Shown here in pieces: positions 53,037-62,678 of a stretch of 64,000 nucleotides of DNA (the first letter of the stretch is position 1; the number at the start of each line of letters is the position of its first letter). The notes beneath the pieces were generated by a model that saw nothing but the letters and a program-made list of their open reading frames with translations, was not told where the DNA came from and searched no databases. The DNA is from Terriglobia bacterium (GTDB lineage Bacteria; Acidobacteriota; Thermoanaerobaculia; Thermoanaerobaculales; Thermoanaerobaculaceae), in the NCBI GenBank assembly GCA_020073245.1, contig JAIQFQ010000011.1, positions 1 to 64,000 of the forward strand, written 5' to 3'. The translations under genes and the position numbers were made by a program.

Positions 53037-53070
53037 TGTTGTAAATAAAATCCGGTCTCAATACCTGGGA
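53037..53070. promoter_or_regulatory. AT-rich patch in the korD/fumarase divergent gap
   Basis: TTGTAAATAAAATCC at about 53040 stands out in a GC-rich interval of 272 bp between korD and the fumarase alpha gene. It is the likely place for one or both promoters; no exact -35/-10 pair can be claimed. Confidence 0.25.
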
Positions 53071-53232
53071 CCGCCGATCCGTCCTGGCAGGGGATGCGTG
53101 GCCGCTCGTCGCGCGCTACTATGCGAGGGAACCGGGTGCCCCCGCCGGTGGCGGCGCGCTCCCGGACGCCGGTCATGAAAGAACCGCAGCGCAGCGTCGT
53201 GCCGTGAGAACCGTGCAAAGGAGGTCCCCACT

Positions 53233-54117
53233 GTGTTGACGCGAGAGCAGTGGACCGAGAAATTCGTGGACGTGATTGCGCACGCCTCGTCGCAACTGCC
53301 TCCCGACGTGCTCGCGGCGCTCAAGCGCGGGCGTGATGCGGAGGAGCCGGGCTCGCTGGCGGCGAAGGCGCTCGACTCCATCCTCACCAACGTCGAGATG
53401 GCCAAGGGGAACTGGCAACCGATCTGCCAGGACACCGGCACACCGCTCGTGTGGATCCACCACCCCGTCGGGATGTCCACGCGGATGCTCACCGGGGCAT
53501 TCGAGGAGGCGGTTCGCCAGGCGACCGGACGCCAGATGCTGCGTCCCAACGCGGTGGACACGCTCACCGACAAGAACACCGGTCACGGCCAGGGCCCGGG
53601 CATCCCGACCGTGCACTGCGAAGAGTGGGACGAGCCCGATGTCGAGGTCCGCATCGTCTTGAAAGGCGGCGGGTGCGAGAATTGTGGGGCGCAGTACTCC
53701 CTGCCGAGCATCAAGCTGAAGGCGGATCGCGACCTCGACGGCGTGCGGCGCTGCATCCTGGATGCGGTCGCGCAGGCGCAGGGCAAGGGGTGCGCTCCCG
53801 GCATCATCGGCGCCTGCTTCGGAGGGGACCGCGGCTCCGGGTATGTGGAGTCCAAGCGGCAGCTCCTGCGACGACTCGATGACCGCAACCCGATCCCCGA
53901 GATCGACGCGATGGAGCAGCAACTGCTCGAGCAGGGGAACCAGCTCGGCATCGGCCCGATGGGGTTCGGTGGCAAGACGACGATCCTGGGCGTCAAGATC
54001 GGGAACCTCGCCCGCCTTCCCGCTTCGTACTTCGTGAGCGTGAGCTACATGTGCTGGGCGAACCGCCGGGCGGGCGCGCGCATCAGCGAGAAGGGAGCGG
54101 TCCAATGGCTCAACTGA
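53233..54117 (+). CDS. Fumarate hydratase class I, alpha subunit
   Basis: 294 aa. This is the iron-sulfur part of a two-subunit fumarase (or a related tartrate dehydratase). Cysteines that may hold the 4Fe-4S cluster are in ICQDTG (Cys65), GGGCENCG (Cys148, Cys151) and GACFGGD (Cys195). The start GTG at 53233 has AAAGGAGGT at a good distance. It works with the beta subunit downstream to hydrate fumarate to malate in the TCA cycle, next to the kor operon. Confidence 0.9.
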   Translation: MLTREQWTEKFVDVIAHASSQLPPDVLAALKRGRDAEEPGSLAAKALDSILTNVEMAKGNWQPICQDTGTPLVWIHHPVGMSTRMLTGAFEEAVRQATGRQMLRPNAVDTLTDKNTGHGQGPGIPTVHCEEWDEPDVEVRIVLKGGGCENCGAQYSLPSIKLKADRDLDGVRRCILDAVAQAQGKGCAPGIIGACFGGDRGSGYVESKRQLLRRLDDRNPIPEIDAMEQQLLEQGNQLGIGPMGFGGKTTILGVKIGNLARLPASYFVSVSYMCWANRRAGARISEKGAVQWLN

Positions 54118-54244
54118 CGCTTCCATCCGTTGCGGGGGGGCCCTGCGACAGGCCCCGCCACCGACCCGTCGCAGACGCCCCCCCGAGCCCCCCGCGCTCG
54201 CGTGAAGTGAATTCACGCTCGCTCATTCCGCATTTGGAGGACGT

Positions 54245-54832
54245 ATGGCCAAGCTGAGTTTGCCCTGTGACGAAGCTCAGATCCGCGGCCTCAAGGTCGG
54301 GGACTTCCTGGAACTGTCGGGGCGCATGATCACCGGCCGCGACGCCGCGCACCACTGGCTGCTCCACGGCTTCCGCGAGGAGGTGGCGTCGTTCCTCAAG
54401 GATTCGGTCATCTACCACGTCGGACCGGTGGTCAAGAAGCACGAGGACGGGCACTACACCTTCGTGGCGGCCGGGCCTACGACGAGCGCCCGCGAGGAGC
54501 CTTTCCAAGCCGACGTGATCGGCAAGTACGGCCTGCGCGGGGTGATCGGAAAGGGCGGCATGGGGCCGAAGACCCTCAAGGGCCTGCAGGAGCACGGCGC
54601 CGTCTACCTGCACGCCGTCGGTGGCACCGCGCAGGTGCTGGCGCAGGCGGTGGTGAAGGTGGAGCAGGTGTTCCAGCTCAAGGAGTTCGGCGTCCCCGAG
54701 GCGCTCTGGGTGATCCAGGTGAAGGACTTCCCTGTGGTTGTCACGATGGACTCTCACGGGAGCTCGCTCCACGCCGAGGTCGAGAAGGCCTCCAAGGCGA
54801 AGCTCGAGCAGATGCTCGGCCTGTCGGCGTAG
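54245..54832 (+). CDS. Fumarate hydratase class I, beta subunit
   Basis: 195 aa. The start MAKLSLP, then LKVGDFLELSGRMITGRDAAH, GPTTSAREE and GVIGKGGMGPKT are standard for the beta chain of class I fumarases. The ATG at 54245 has TTGGAGG upstream. A second start-like sequence, ATG at 54105 with MAQLTLPS, overlaps the end of the alpha gene in another frame and looks like a copy of this start separated by about 130 bp of GC-rich DNA. Confidence 0.92.
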   Translation: MAKLSLPCDEAQIRGLKVGDFLELSGRMITGRDAAHHWLLHGFREEVASFLKDSVIYHVGPVVKKHEDGHYTFVAAGPTTSAREEPFQADVIGKYGLRGVIGKGGMGPKTLKGLQEHGAVYLHAVGGTAQVLAQAVVKVEQVFQLKEFGVPEALWVIQVKDFPVVVTMDSHGSSLHAEVEKASKAKLEQMLGLSA

Positions 54833-54857
54833 ACGGAACCTTGCGCCGGCCGGACTG

Positions 54858-54885
54858 CGGAGGACGGCCGAGCGGCCGCCCTCCG
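54858..54885 (+). terminator. Strong hairpin after the fumarase genes
   Basis: CGGAGGACGGCCG and CGGCCGCCCTCCG form a 13-bp stem with one mismatch and a two-base gap at the centre. It lies 26 bp after the beta-subunit stop. No T-tract follows. Confidence 0.45.
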
Positions 54886-54963
54886 TACGTCAGGAGGTGG
54901 GGATCGCCCTTGGCGCACGATCCCCCCGCGGCACCGCCCGTTCCGATATCATGAGACACGGCC

Positions 54964-57903
54964 GTGGCCATCCTTCGATCCGAGACGCCAGCGATGGGGC
55001 GCTCACGACGCCGGCGCCGTACTCTCGGTGTCGTTTCAGCTCTGCTGGCGGGGGCCGCATTCGCTCAGCAGCCGGCGCTGCGGGTGTACGGCATCCAAGA
55101 CGGCCTCAAGTTTTCGCAGGTGTTCGCTGTGATGCAGGACAGCCGTGGGCTGCTGTGGGTTGGCACATCTTATGGCGTAGGGCGGTACGACGGACGGGAG
55201 TTCAGGAGCCTGACCAAGATGGACGGCCTGCCGCACGACTCGGTGCGCGCGCTCACCGAGGACGGTGCCGGCACGATCTGGGTCCTGACCAAGCAGGGGG
55301 TCGCCGGGATCGCGGCGCTGGGTGGGCCGCTGGGTGCTCCTAAGGTGCTTCCGCTGCCGCACGCGCTCGAGCCGCTCAAGGAGCGCCTCCTCAAAGGCAT
55401 GGCCGCGCACGCTGGCGCGCTATGGCTTCTCGGAGAGCGCGACGTCCTGCGGTTCCAGAACGGGAGGCTCGAGCAGGTCTCCATGCCGGAGACGGCGGCC
55501 GGGGAAGCAACCGCGTCCATCGGGCCCGCAGACACCGACGGCGTGTGGGTGTGCACGACCGGTCACGTCATCAGGATGCAGGACCGCCAGGCACCGCAGG
55601 CCTTTGCCTGTCCGCCAGAGCTCGGCCCGGCCGTCGGTGTCGTCCGGGTCGGTGACGGACTGTTGCTGATCCAAAAGGGTGGGATCGCGCGCCTCGGCCC
55701 CGTGCGCATCGAGCCGGAGCCCGACTGGGGACTCCCGGCCGACGCGAACCCGACGGGAGGGGCCGCGCTCGGCTCGGTGCTGGTGGTGCTGACGCCGGCC
55801 CGCGGCGCCCTCCTCCTTGAAAGGGGCAGGCCGGCGCGAGCGCTGACGGTGGGGGAGGGACTCCCGTCCGACGCCGTCTACGGCGCGGCTGGCGACCGCG
55901 AGGGCCTGCTGTGGCTTGCGACGTCGAACGGCCTCGTCAAGGTCTTCGACCTCGCGTTGCGGTCGTACCCGAGCCGTGCCGGTGAGCTCGGTGCGATGGT
56001 CCTCGCATTCGCACGGGACGCTCGGAGAGGGCTCTGGGTCGGGCACTCGGAGGGCGCCACCCTGATCCGAGACGGCACGATGGAAACCCACGACGCGAGG
56101 CGGCGGCGTTCGGAGGAGGCCGGTGTGTGGGCCCTGCTGGCCGTCCCCGGCGGCGGTGTGCTCGCGGGCACGAGGCACGGGGTGGTCCTCCTCCGGGATC
56201 GGCGGGTGGTGGACCTGCCGGGCCTTCCCCTCGCCGGCAGGGCCCGCATCTTCAGCCTCGCCCGCGACCGCGATGGCTGGGTGTGGGCCGGCACGACCCT
56301 GGGGGCAGTCCGGTTCCGCTGGGACGACGTTCGCGAGCGAGCCTTCGAAGCACAGGCGTTCGCACTCATGGGAGGGTCACCCCTGGGCGAGGTTCGAGGG
56401 ATCTCGCCGGGCGCGGACGGGAAGGTGTGGTTCGGAACCGACGGCGCAGGCGTCGTGGCGTGGGACGGGTCGGTGATGCACCGGTTCGGCCGGGAAGCCG
56501 GCCTGCCGAGCATGGTGTGCCGGGCAGTGCTCTCTCGCCCCGAAGGTGTCTGGGTCGGCACCGACCTGGGGCTGTGGGTGCTGTCGGGAGGGCGTGCGAC
56601 CGCGGTCGAGCCTGTCAATAGGGCTCTGAGCGACCGCTATGTGGTGGCAATGGCCGCGGGGGGAGACGACTCGATTTGGGTCGCGACCCCATACGAGGTC
56701 GTGAAGGTCGTGGGCGGCGAAGTGGTCGCCCGGATCGACCAGGCGCTCGGACTGGTCGGCGCGTCCACGAGCGCGGAGAACTGCCTCGCCGCGAGCGCCG
56801 GCGAGCCGCTGCTGGTCGGGACCGTCGGGGGCTTCACCGAGGTGCCGCAGGACTTGGACAGGCGCCCGCGGCGGGAGCCCGACATTCTGCTCCTAGGTGT
56901 CGAGGACCGCGCGGGGCACCAGGTGCCGGAGGGGGCGACCCTCCAGTACCGGCTCAACACGCTCACCTTCGCGTACGCGTCTCCCAGCTTCCTCGCCGAG
57001 CAGAACACCTTCTTCCAGGAGCGGCTGGTCGGGTACGATCCGGCGTGGTCGGAACCCCACCCCTACCTGAACCAACGCTACACAAACCTGCCGGCCGGAA
57101 GGTACGCCTTCGAGGTGCGGGCCGTCGGCCGCGGCGGCGCGACCTCGCCCACACCGGCCAGCTTCGCGTTCGCGGTCGCCGCCCCGTGGTGGCAAACGGT
57201 ACCGGCTCTCCTGGGGTTCTTGCTGGCGGTTGGTCTCCTCGCATACGGTATCGCCGTCTTGAGGACCATGCGGATCCGTCGCCGCAACGAGGAGCTCGAA
57301 GCGGTGGTGCGGGAGCGCACACGCCAGTTGGCCGAAGCCAATCAGGCGCTGGAGCGGCTCGCGACCATGGACGGCCTCACCGGGATCGCCAACCACCGGG
57401 TGTTCCAGGAGCAACTCGCCCGCGAGTGGTCCCGCGCCGGGCGCGACGGCACCGATCTGTCTCTCCTGATGATCGACATCGACGCATTCAAGGCCTACAA
57501 CGATGCGCTCGGCCACCAGGCGGGGGACTCGTGTCTGCGGCGAGTGGCGCAGGTGGTCGCCGAGTACGCGGCGCGCCCCGGGGACCTGGCGGCTCGCTAT
57601 GGTGGCGAGGAGTTCGCCGTCATCCTGGCCAGGACCGACGAGGAAGGGGCGCGGATCGTGGCGGAGAAGATCCGAACGGCGATCGAGACCCTTGGCGTCC
57701 CGCACCCTGCGTCGCCTGTCGCGCGCTCTGTGACCGTCAGTGTCGGAATTGCGAGCGTGCAGCCCACGTCGGGTGTGTCCCCCGCATCGCTCGTCACCGT
57801 GTCGGACGACGGTCTTTACCGTGCCAAGCGCAGTGGGCGCAACCGCGTCTGCGCCGGCTCCCCAACCCCGGGTTCCCCTGCAGGTCGCGACGGCCGCCGC
57901 TGA
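54964..57903 (+). CDS. Sensor diguanylate cyclase with ligand-binding propeller
   Basis: 979 aa from a GTG at 54964; an ATG at 54994 is a good alternative. An export signal (RRRRRTLGVVSALLAGAAFA) is followed by two-component-regulator propeller repeats (about 50-640, with LLWVGTSYGVGRYDG-like motifs), a Y_Y_Y-type domain (about 650-740), a membrane helix (about 745-768), a short coiled coil and a GGDEF domain (about 800-965). The active site is GGEEF at 880-884, and the inhibitory site RPGD lies just before it. It should make cyclic di-GMP on an extracytoplasmic signal. No EAL domain or partner is adjacent. Confidence 0.92.
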   Translation: MAILRSETPAMGRSRRRRRTLGVVSALLAGAAFAQQPALRVYGIQDGLKFSQVFAVMQDSRGLLWVGTSYGVGRYDGREFRSLTKMDGLPHDSVRALTEDGAGTIWVLTKQGVAGIAALGGPLGAPKVLPLPHALEPLKERLLKGMAAHAGALWLLGERDVLRFQNGRLEQVSMPETAAGEATASIGPADTDGVWVCTTGHVIRMQDRQAPQAFACPPELGPAVGVVRVGDGLLLIQKGGIARLGPVRIEPEPDWGLPADANPTGGAALGSVLVVLTPARGALLLERGRPARALTVGEGLPSDAVYGAAGDREGLLWLATSNGLVKVFDLALRSYPSRAGELGAMVLAFARDARRGLWVGHSEGATLIRDGTMETHDARRRRSEEAGVWALLAVPGGGVLAGTRHGVVLLRDRRVVDLPGLPLAGRARIFSLARDRDGWVWAGTTLGAVRFRWDDVRERAFEAQAFALMGGSPLGEVRGISPGADGKVWFGTDGAGVVAWDGSVMHRFGREAGLPSMVCRAVLSRPEGVWVGTDLGLWVLSGGRATAVEPVNRALSDRYVVAMAAGGDDSIWVATPYEVVKVVGGEVVARIDQALGLVGASTSAENCLAASAGEPLLVGTVGGFTEVPQDLDRRPRREPDILLLGVEDRAGHQVPEGATLQYRLNTLTFAYASPSFLAEQNTFFQERLVGYDPAWSEPHPYLNQRYTNLPAGRYAFEVRAVGRGGATSPTPASFAFAVAAPWWQTVPALLGFLLAVGLLAYGIAVLRTMRIRRRNEELEAVVRERTRQLAEANQALERLATMDGLTGIANHRVFQEQLAREWSRAGRDGTDLSLLMIDIDAFKAYNDALGHQAGDSCLRRVAQVVAEYAARPGDLAARYGGEEFAVILARTDEEGARIVAEKIRTAIETLGVPHPASPVARSVTVSVGIASVQPTSGVSPASLVTVSDDGLYRAKRSGRNRVCAGSPTPGSPAGRDGRR

Positions 57904-57993
57904 AGGCGGTAGGACCAACCGTGACATCGACCGCTCGGGGCGTTCCGACGGGGTGTGAGGCCGCGGGACTTGTTGAGACAAGCCTTGACAACT

Positions 57994-58401
57994 ATGACCC
58001 AACCCGGCGAAAGGATCGCGGTGACCGGGCCGACCGGTTGCGGCAAGACCACGTTGCTATCGTTGCTGGCGTTGCTTGAACAGCCTGACTGCGGCGAGCT
58101 TCGCATCGATGGGCGACCCAGCGCCTAGATCCGGTCGCCGGAGGGGTGGCGTGCGGAGAACGTCGGGATCGTGTTCCAGCTCCATCACCTGTTCCCGCAC
58201 CTGACCGCCGCGGAGAACGTGGCCGTCCCGCTTTCGGGACGAGGTCTGTCCCGGCGGGCCGTTCGCGAGCTGGTGGAGGACGCGATCTCTCAGGTAGGCC
58301 TCGGCGTCAGGGCGGTGGCGCTTGCGAACCGCCTCTCGGGGGGCGAGCGGCAGCTCGTGGCTGTTGCTCGCGCCCATGTCGGCCGTCCGGCTCGCGGCTA
58401 G
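57994..58401 (+). pseudogene. Broken ABC transporter ATPase (LolD/MacB type)
   Basis: One frame holds Walker A GPTGCGKTT, then an in-frame TAG at 58126-58128, then IVFQLHHLFPHLTAAENVAVP (Q-loop) and the signature LSGGERQLVAVARA. It ends in a stop at 58399 right after, so Walker B and the H-loop are missing. One nonsense codon plus the loss of the C-terminal third show a decaying gene. It lies between the GGDEF protein and a convergent MFS gene, with no permease nearby. Confidence 0.85.
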
Positions 58402-58432
58402 AAGACCGGCCCTCCGGTCGCCGTCGTGGCGC

Positions 58433-59719
58433 TCACCTACCTTCGACGCCGATCGTGGTTCCCCGCGTCTCCGGCAGCGTCCACACCCACAGGCCCGTGA
58501 TCAGCGCGAAGAAGCCGGCCAACGAGATTCCGCCGCCGAGGCCGTAGCGGGCCGCGACCGTCGTGATCACGAGCGGCGTGAAGAACTGCACGCCGCGGGC
58601 GAGGTTGAACGCGGTCCCCATTGCCGTGTTGCGGACCCTGGTGGGGAAGATCTCCGAGAAGATCGGGCCGTACCCCGAGTAGTTGCCGGTGCCCAGACCG
58701 ACGAGGAACATGAACAGGACGGTCATCGCGGGGTACACCGCGAGCGCGCCCCAGAACCAGGTGACCGCGAACAGCCCGATCGCCCAGACGAACGAGTAGA
58801 TCGTGTACGCGACCCGGCGCCCTTTCCAGTCAGCCACGATCCCGAACGAGAGGTAGCCGAGCGTGCCACCTGTCTGGGTCACGAGCATCCAGATCCCGGC
58901 CTTGCCGAGCGACGACCCCAGGTGTTCGTACAGGTACCTCGGCATCCAGGAGTATGTGAACCAGTAGGCCGACATGTCGGTAGTCGCCAGGACTAGGCCC
59001 AGGAGGAAGAGCCGTCGCAGGTCAGGCGTGGTCAGAAGGTAGCTGAGTTGGCCGGTCTCCTTCGGGGCGGCCGTCCGCTTGCGCTCCAGCCATACGTCCG
59101 ACTCGGGCATATGGCGCCGGATGAGCACCACCAGCAGGGCGGGAACGACGGAGATGAAGAAGCAGCCGCGCCACCCCCAGTCGGGTCCGAAGGCGTTCGC
59201 AAGGGCCGGCTGGACGAACCCTCCGACCACCGAAGCGATCGCGATTCCAAGCGGGGCGCCCGTCTGCATCACCGCCGCGAAACGGCCGCGCATCCTGGCC
59301 GGGAAGGTCTCGCCCACGAGGGTCTGCCCCGTGGCCCACTCACCTCCAACGCCGAGGCCGGTGATGACGCGGCAGGCCGCGAGCCACGCGGCGCCCTGCG
59401 CGAACCCGCACAGGAACGTGCCGAGCGAGTAGACGAGGATCGTCCAGGACAGGACGGTCTTGCGCCCGAACCTGTCGGCGAGCCAACCGAACACGATGCC
59501 GCCCAGCGCGGTCGCCGCGAGCGTGGTGCCGACGAGCAGCGAGAGCGATGAGTCGGGGAGGGCGAGAGACTTCTTGATCGGGATGACCAGGAACGAGAAC
59601 AGCATCAGGTCGTAGAAGTCGAAGAGCCATCCCGCCCACGACATCCCGAGGATGAAGAAGTGCGTCTTGGTCGGGTGGGCTGCCTCGTTGAGAAGACGCC
59701 TCGCGGGTTGGGATTCCAT
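58433..59719 (-). CDS. MFS transporter, metabolite:H+ symporter type
   Basis: 428 aa with about 12 helices. The loop motif GWLADRFGRKTV between helices 2 and 3 and GLGVGGEWATGQTLVGE in helix 4-5 are typical of the sugar/sialate/aromatic-acid proton symporters. The substrate cannot be named. The ATG at 59719 gives MESQPARRLL. It is a single gene. Confidence 0.88.
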   Translation of the reverse strand: MESQPARRLLNEAAHPTKTHFFILGMSWAGWLFDFYDLMLFSFLVIPIKKSLALPDSSLSLLVGTTLAATALGGIVFGWLADRFGRKTVLSWTILVYSLGTFLCGFAQGAAWLAACRVITGLGVGGEWATGQTLVGETFPARMRGRFAAVMQTGAPLGIAIASVVGGFVQPALANAFGPDWGWRGCFFISVVPALLVVLIRRHMPESDVWLERKRTAAPKETGQLSYLLTTPDLRRLFLLGLVLATTDMSAYWFTYSWMPRYLYEHLGSSLGKAGIWMLVTQTGGTLGYLSFGIVADWKGRRVAYTIYSFVWAIGLFAVTWFWGALAVYPAMTVLFMFLVGLGTGNYSGYGPIFSEIFPTRVRNTAMGTAFNLARGVQFFTPLVITTVAARYGLGGGISLAGFFALITGLWVWTLPETRGTTIGVEGR

Positions 59720-59821
59720 CGCGCGCCCTCCGGAGTTCTGAGTCGTACCGTAACCCGTCCGCCCCTGGCGCGCAACGGGTGGGACGAAGCCCGGTCCGCC
59801 CGCGACTCGTCGGTCAGGGTG

Positions 59822-60343
59822 CTAGGCGACCTTCGCCGTGAACCGGTCCTCGGCCCATGCGCCGAGGATCTCGCCGATGAAGACGCGGTGGTAGTCCTTG
59901 CGCGGGTAGAGATCGCCGATTGCGGGGTCGAGGAAACGCGCGGGATCGAGGTCGACGGTGGCGAGCACGCGGCACTCGAGGGCTAGTTCGGCCTCGGCCA
60001 CGCGCGCGGCTCCCACGGTCTCGCCCGGCAGGCGGTGCAGACCCGTCGCCTCCCACTTATCGGCGTCGCGCCCGGAGATCCCCCCGCACAGATCCAGGCC
60101 GGCGCGGTGAGCCTCTGGAAGGAAGTTGAGCGTGAACGCGGGCTCCTCGCCGAGAAGGGTGAACGTGAAGCGCGTCGGGCGCACGTAGACCGTCGCGACG
60201 GGACGGTTCCACAGCGTTCCGAGCCCGCCCCACGACACCGTCATCGGGTTGGGGCGTTCGCTCCCGGCCACGAGGAGCGCCCACTGCCGGTCGAAGATGG
60301 AGAAAGGCTTGACGAGCAATTCCTGGGGGGAGACTCGACGCAT
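59822..60343 (-). CDS. Flavin reductase-like domain protein
   Basis: 173 aa. It shows the FMN-binding split-barrel of the flavin reductase/DIM6 family: NPMTVSWGGLGTLWNRPVAT, YVRPTRFTFTLL, and a C-terminal DYHRVFIGEILGAW. Such proteins reduce or bind FMN; the partner is not evident. The ATG at 60343 has GGAGGTGCCTCC before it and is better than the longer start at 60373. Confidence 0.85.
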   Translation of the reverse strand: MRRVSPQELLVKPFSIFDRQWALLVAGSERPNPMTVSWGGLGTLWNRPVATVYVRPTRFTFTLLGEEPAFTLNFLPEAHRAGLDLCGGISGRDADKWEATGLHRLPGETVGAARVAEAELALECRVLATVDLDPARFLDPAIGDLYPRKDYHRVFIGEILGAWAEDRFTAKVA

Positions 60344-60583
60344 GGAGGCACCTCCAAGCAACGGCCAGTTCACGGTACCACGGTGCCGTACCCCTGGCGC
60401 GGCCGGCCCGGACCGGGGATCGCCGCCAAGGTGCGGGTCGTTCGTATTGAAACAAAGTCCTGATATCCTTACGGGACGTTCAACCGTGGACTCGGGTTCG
60501 TTGGGGGGCCGAGGTGGCCCTCCGGGGGCCGGCGTGAGTGCTTTCGGCGGCCTGCGCCGGCGCCGGATCCTGAGGGGAGAGCG

Positions 60584-61690
60584 ATGGCAAGCGATTTCGC
60601 TTCGCGGCAGTCCCCGGATGGGAGGTCATCCACCCCCGCCGCGGGGAAGTATCGCCCGGTGACCGCGACGGAACGAAACTGGGCCCGCGCCGCAGCGATC
60701 TTCCTCGGGAGCCTGGCAGTTTTCGGGGCGATCTACGCGATCGAGATGGACCTCGGCCGCTGGAACCGCGACATCAGGCTCGTGCGGGACCCCGCGCAAG
60801 CCTCGATGCACTTCCTCGGCATCTCGCACTTCCTGGTGGCCGTCCTCTACAGTGTGACCTCGAAGCGGATGCGAAGCGTGCGCTCCTGGGCCCGTTTCGG
60901 GCTCATGTTGGGCGTCGGCGCGCTCCTCTGCGTTGGATACGCCAGGCTCTACGCCGCAAGCGCACTCGCCGCGGGGATCTGCTTCTTCACCTACTTCCTC
61001 GTTCACGACCTGCGCGACCAGGTGTTCTTCTACTTCAGCAATGGCGATGCACCGGAAGCCGGCGACCCGCCTGGGCTCGCGAGGGTTCTCGGGTGGTGTC
61101 CCTTCCTGGTTACGGGCGCCCTCGCGGCGGTTGCCATCCCGGCGGTCCTCCTGGGGTTGCCGGTCGGCGGGCCACTCCGGCCCCAGGTTTCGAGCTTCCC
61201 TGCCTGGTTTCTTTGGCCGCTCGCGGTTCTGCCCGCTCCCCTGGTGACCATCGTCGCGATGCGTCTCTCGCGCGTCTGGCGGCGAGGAGGGTTCGGCACG
61301 GTCTCCGGATTCGTGCGCGCCAACCGTCCGATCCTCCTTGTGTTCGCTGCAACGGCCCTCAACCTCCTCCTCGGGGCGTTCCTGGGTTGGGGAGCTCACG
61401 GAATCGTGATCATGCACGTGGTCACCTGGTACGTGTTCATCATGACGCAGTTCGCCAGGAGGCCGCCCGCCGCCCGGCCACCCCGCGGCTGGCGCTGGGT
61501 GCGCGATACCCCGACGGGGTTCAACCTGCTCCACGTGGGTTCCGTGCTGCTGCTCATCGCGGCGGGCGCCGTGTGGGCCTACGGCTTCCGGAACGACCCG
61601 TCACTGACGCCGCTCTGGGTGCTGCTTAACGGCGACAACTTCAGGTACTGGACGATCCTCCACGTGACGGTGTCCTTCGGCTCGCGCTAG
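60584..61690 (+). CDS. Polytopic membrane protein of unknown function
   Basis: 368 aa with about eight to nine hydrophobic segments, the first near 35-55. HFLGISHFLVAVLYS and GIVIMHVVTWYVFIM hold histidines within helices, as in some haem or metal membrane proteins, but I do not recognise the family. The ATG at 60584 has GGGGAGAG upstream. It is divergent from the flavin reductase and convergent with a probable lipoprotein gene. Confidence 0.65.
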   Translation: MASDFASRQSPDGRSSTPAAGKYRPVTATERNWARAAAIFLGSLAVFGAIYAIEMDLGRWNRDIRLVRDPAQASMHFLGISHFLVAVLYSVTSKRMRSVRSWARFGLMLGVGALLCVGYARLYAASALAAGICFFTYFLVHDLRDQVFFYFSNGDAPEAGDPPGLARVLGWCPFLVTGALAAVAIPAVLLGLPVGGPLRPQVSSFPAWFLWPLAVLPAPLVTIVAMRLSRVWRRGGFGTVSGFVRANRPILLVFAATALNLLLGAFLGWGAHGIVIMHVVTWYVFIMTQFARRPPAARPPRGWRWVRDTPTGFNLLHVGSVLLLIAAGAVWAYGFRNDPSLTPLWVLLNGDNFRYWTILHVTVSFGSR

Positions 61691-61703
61691 CGGGCCGAGG
61701 GAT

Positions 61704-62678
61704 TCACTGCGTGGCCGGCTTCCAGGCGAGACTCTCGAGACAGAGGCCGCGAGCGGTCTCGCCGGTCCTGCCTCCCGCGGAAGCGGTCCGGAACGCCACC
61801 GTGCAAGGTCCGGGCGGCGCAACGGGAACCCCGAGCGCGACGGCGTGGCGACCCGGCAGGAGCGACCCGGTCGGTACCAGCCCGCAGGTGCTCCCGAGCA
61901 GCACTTCGGCCGGACCCGGCTGCGGAACGACCGCCGTGAACAGGACCTCCCCGCGCCCCGTGATGCCCGAGACGACCAGGCCTCCGTCGCCAGCGAGCCA
62001 TCGTCGTGTAACGACTTGGCTGTCCCCCACGGCCTCAGCCGGTCCCCAACTGCCGGTGAGCGTGAACTCGGGTCCTTCGCTCGCGGCCACGTTCACTGTC
62101 GCGAGGCGATACTCGCGGGGACCAATCTCGGGCCCCTCCACGATGAGCGGCCAGCGGTACCCCCAGGCATCGTCGTAGAGGCCGCCCGAGAGAGCGTAGC
62201 GGCCGGGCGGGAGTGCGGCGGCCAGAACGGATTGGCAGATCTCCAACTCGTACGCCTGCGGCTCCCCCGGCGACCATGGGCGCGGCAGCGGGTGGTCGAA
62301 GGTCCGGACGAGGCGGTGCTCGTCCTCCAGGAGGTGAAGGAAGGCACGCTCGCGGCCGTGCCGCCGGTCGAGTTGCGCGGTGGGCTGCCAGGCGAGCCGA
62401 ACGGTGGCGCATCGGCCGTGCGCGAGATGCAGCTCACCCGGCCCTAACTGGAGGCGGCCCACCGGCACGGCCGGATCGCGGCACGCCGAGATCCACATGA
62501 CGCACCCGAGGGCTGCCAGGCGCCGGCGTGCCCGGCTCGAGTGCTCGCACCTCGTCAGCCGCTGCAAGCAGCCGCGGAGCGCCTCGGCCCCCTCTCCGGC
62601 ACCGGTCCCCTGGGGGGCCGGCCGTGACGCCGCGCGCAGCCGCCATCGGGTTCCCGGCGGCAAAGGCGTTGTCGTCAT
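61704..62678 (-). CDS. Probable lipoprotein of unknown function
   Basis: 324 aa from the ATG at 62678, which overlaps the stop of the DedA-rhodanese read-through frame by four bases (ATGA). A possible lipobox is WISAC near residue 65 after RRRLAALGCVM, so the true start may be further in. The mature part looks beta-rich and Pro/Gly-rich with no known domain. Confidence 0.55.
   Translation of the reverse strand: MTTTPLPPGTRWRLRAASRPAPQGTGAGEGAEALRGCLQRLTRCEHSSRARRRLAALGCVMWISACRDPAVPVGRLQLGPGELHLAHGRCATVRLAWQPTAQLDRRHGRERAFLHLLEDEHRLVRTFDHPLPRPWSPGEPQAYELEICQSVLAAALPPGRYALSGGLYDDAWGYRWPLIVEGPEIGPREYRLATVNVAASEGPEFTLTGSWGPAEAVGDSQVVTRRWLAGDGGLVVSGITGRGEVLFTAVVPQPGPAEVLLGSTCGLVPTGSLLPGRHAVALGVPVAPPGPCTVAFRTASAGGRTGETARGLCLESLAWKPATQ

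Noticed and set aside
60440-60480. Sigma-70 promoter TTGAAA with TATCCT
   Set aside because: The spacing between the two boxes is only about 11 bp, too short to claim.
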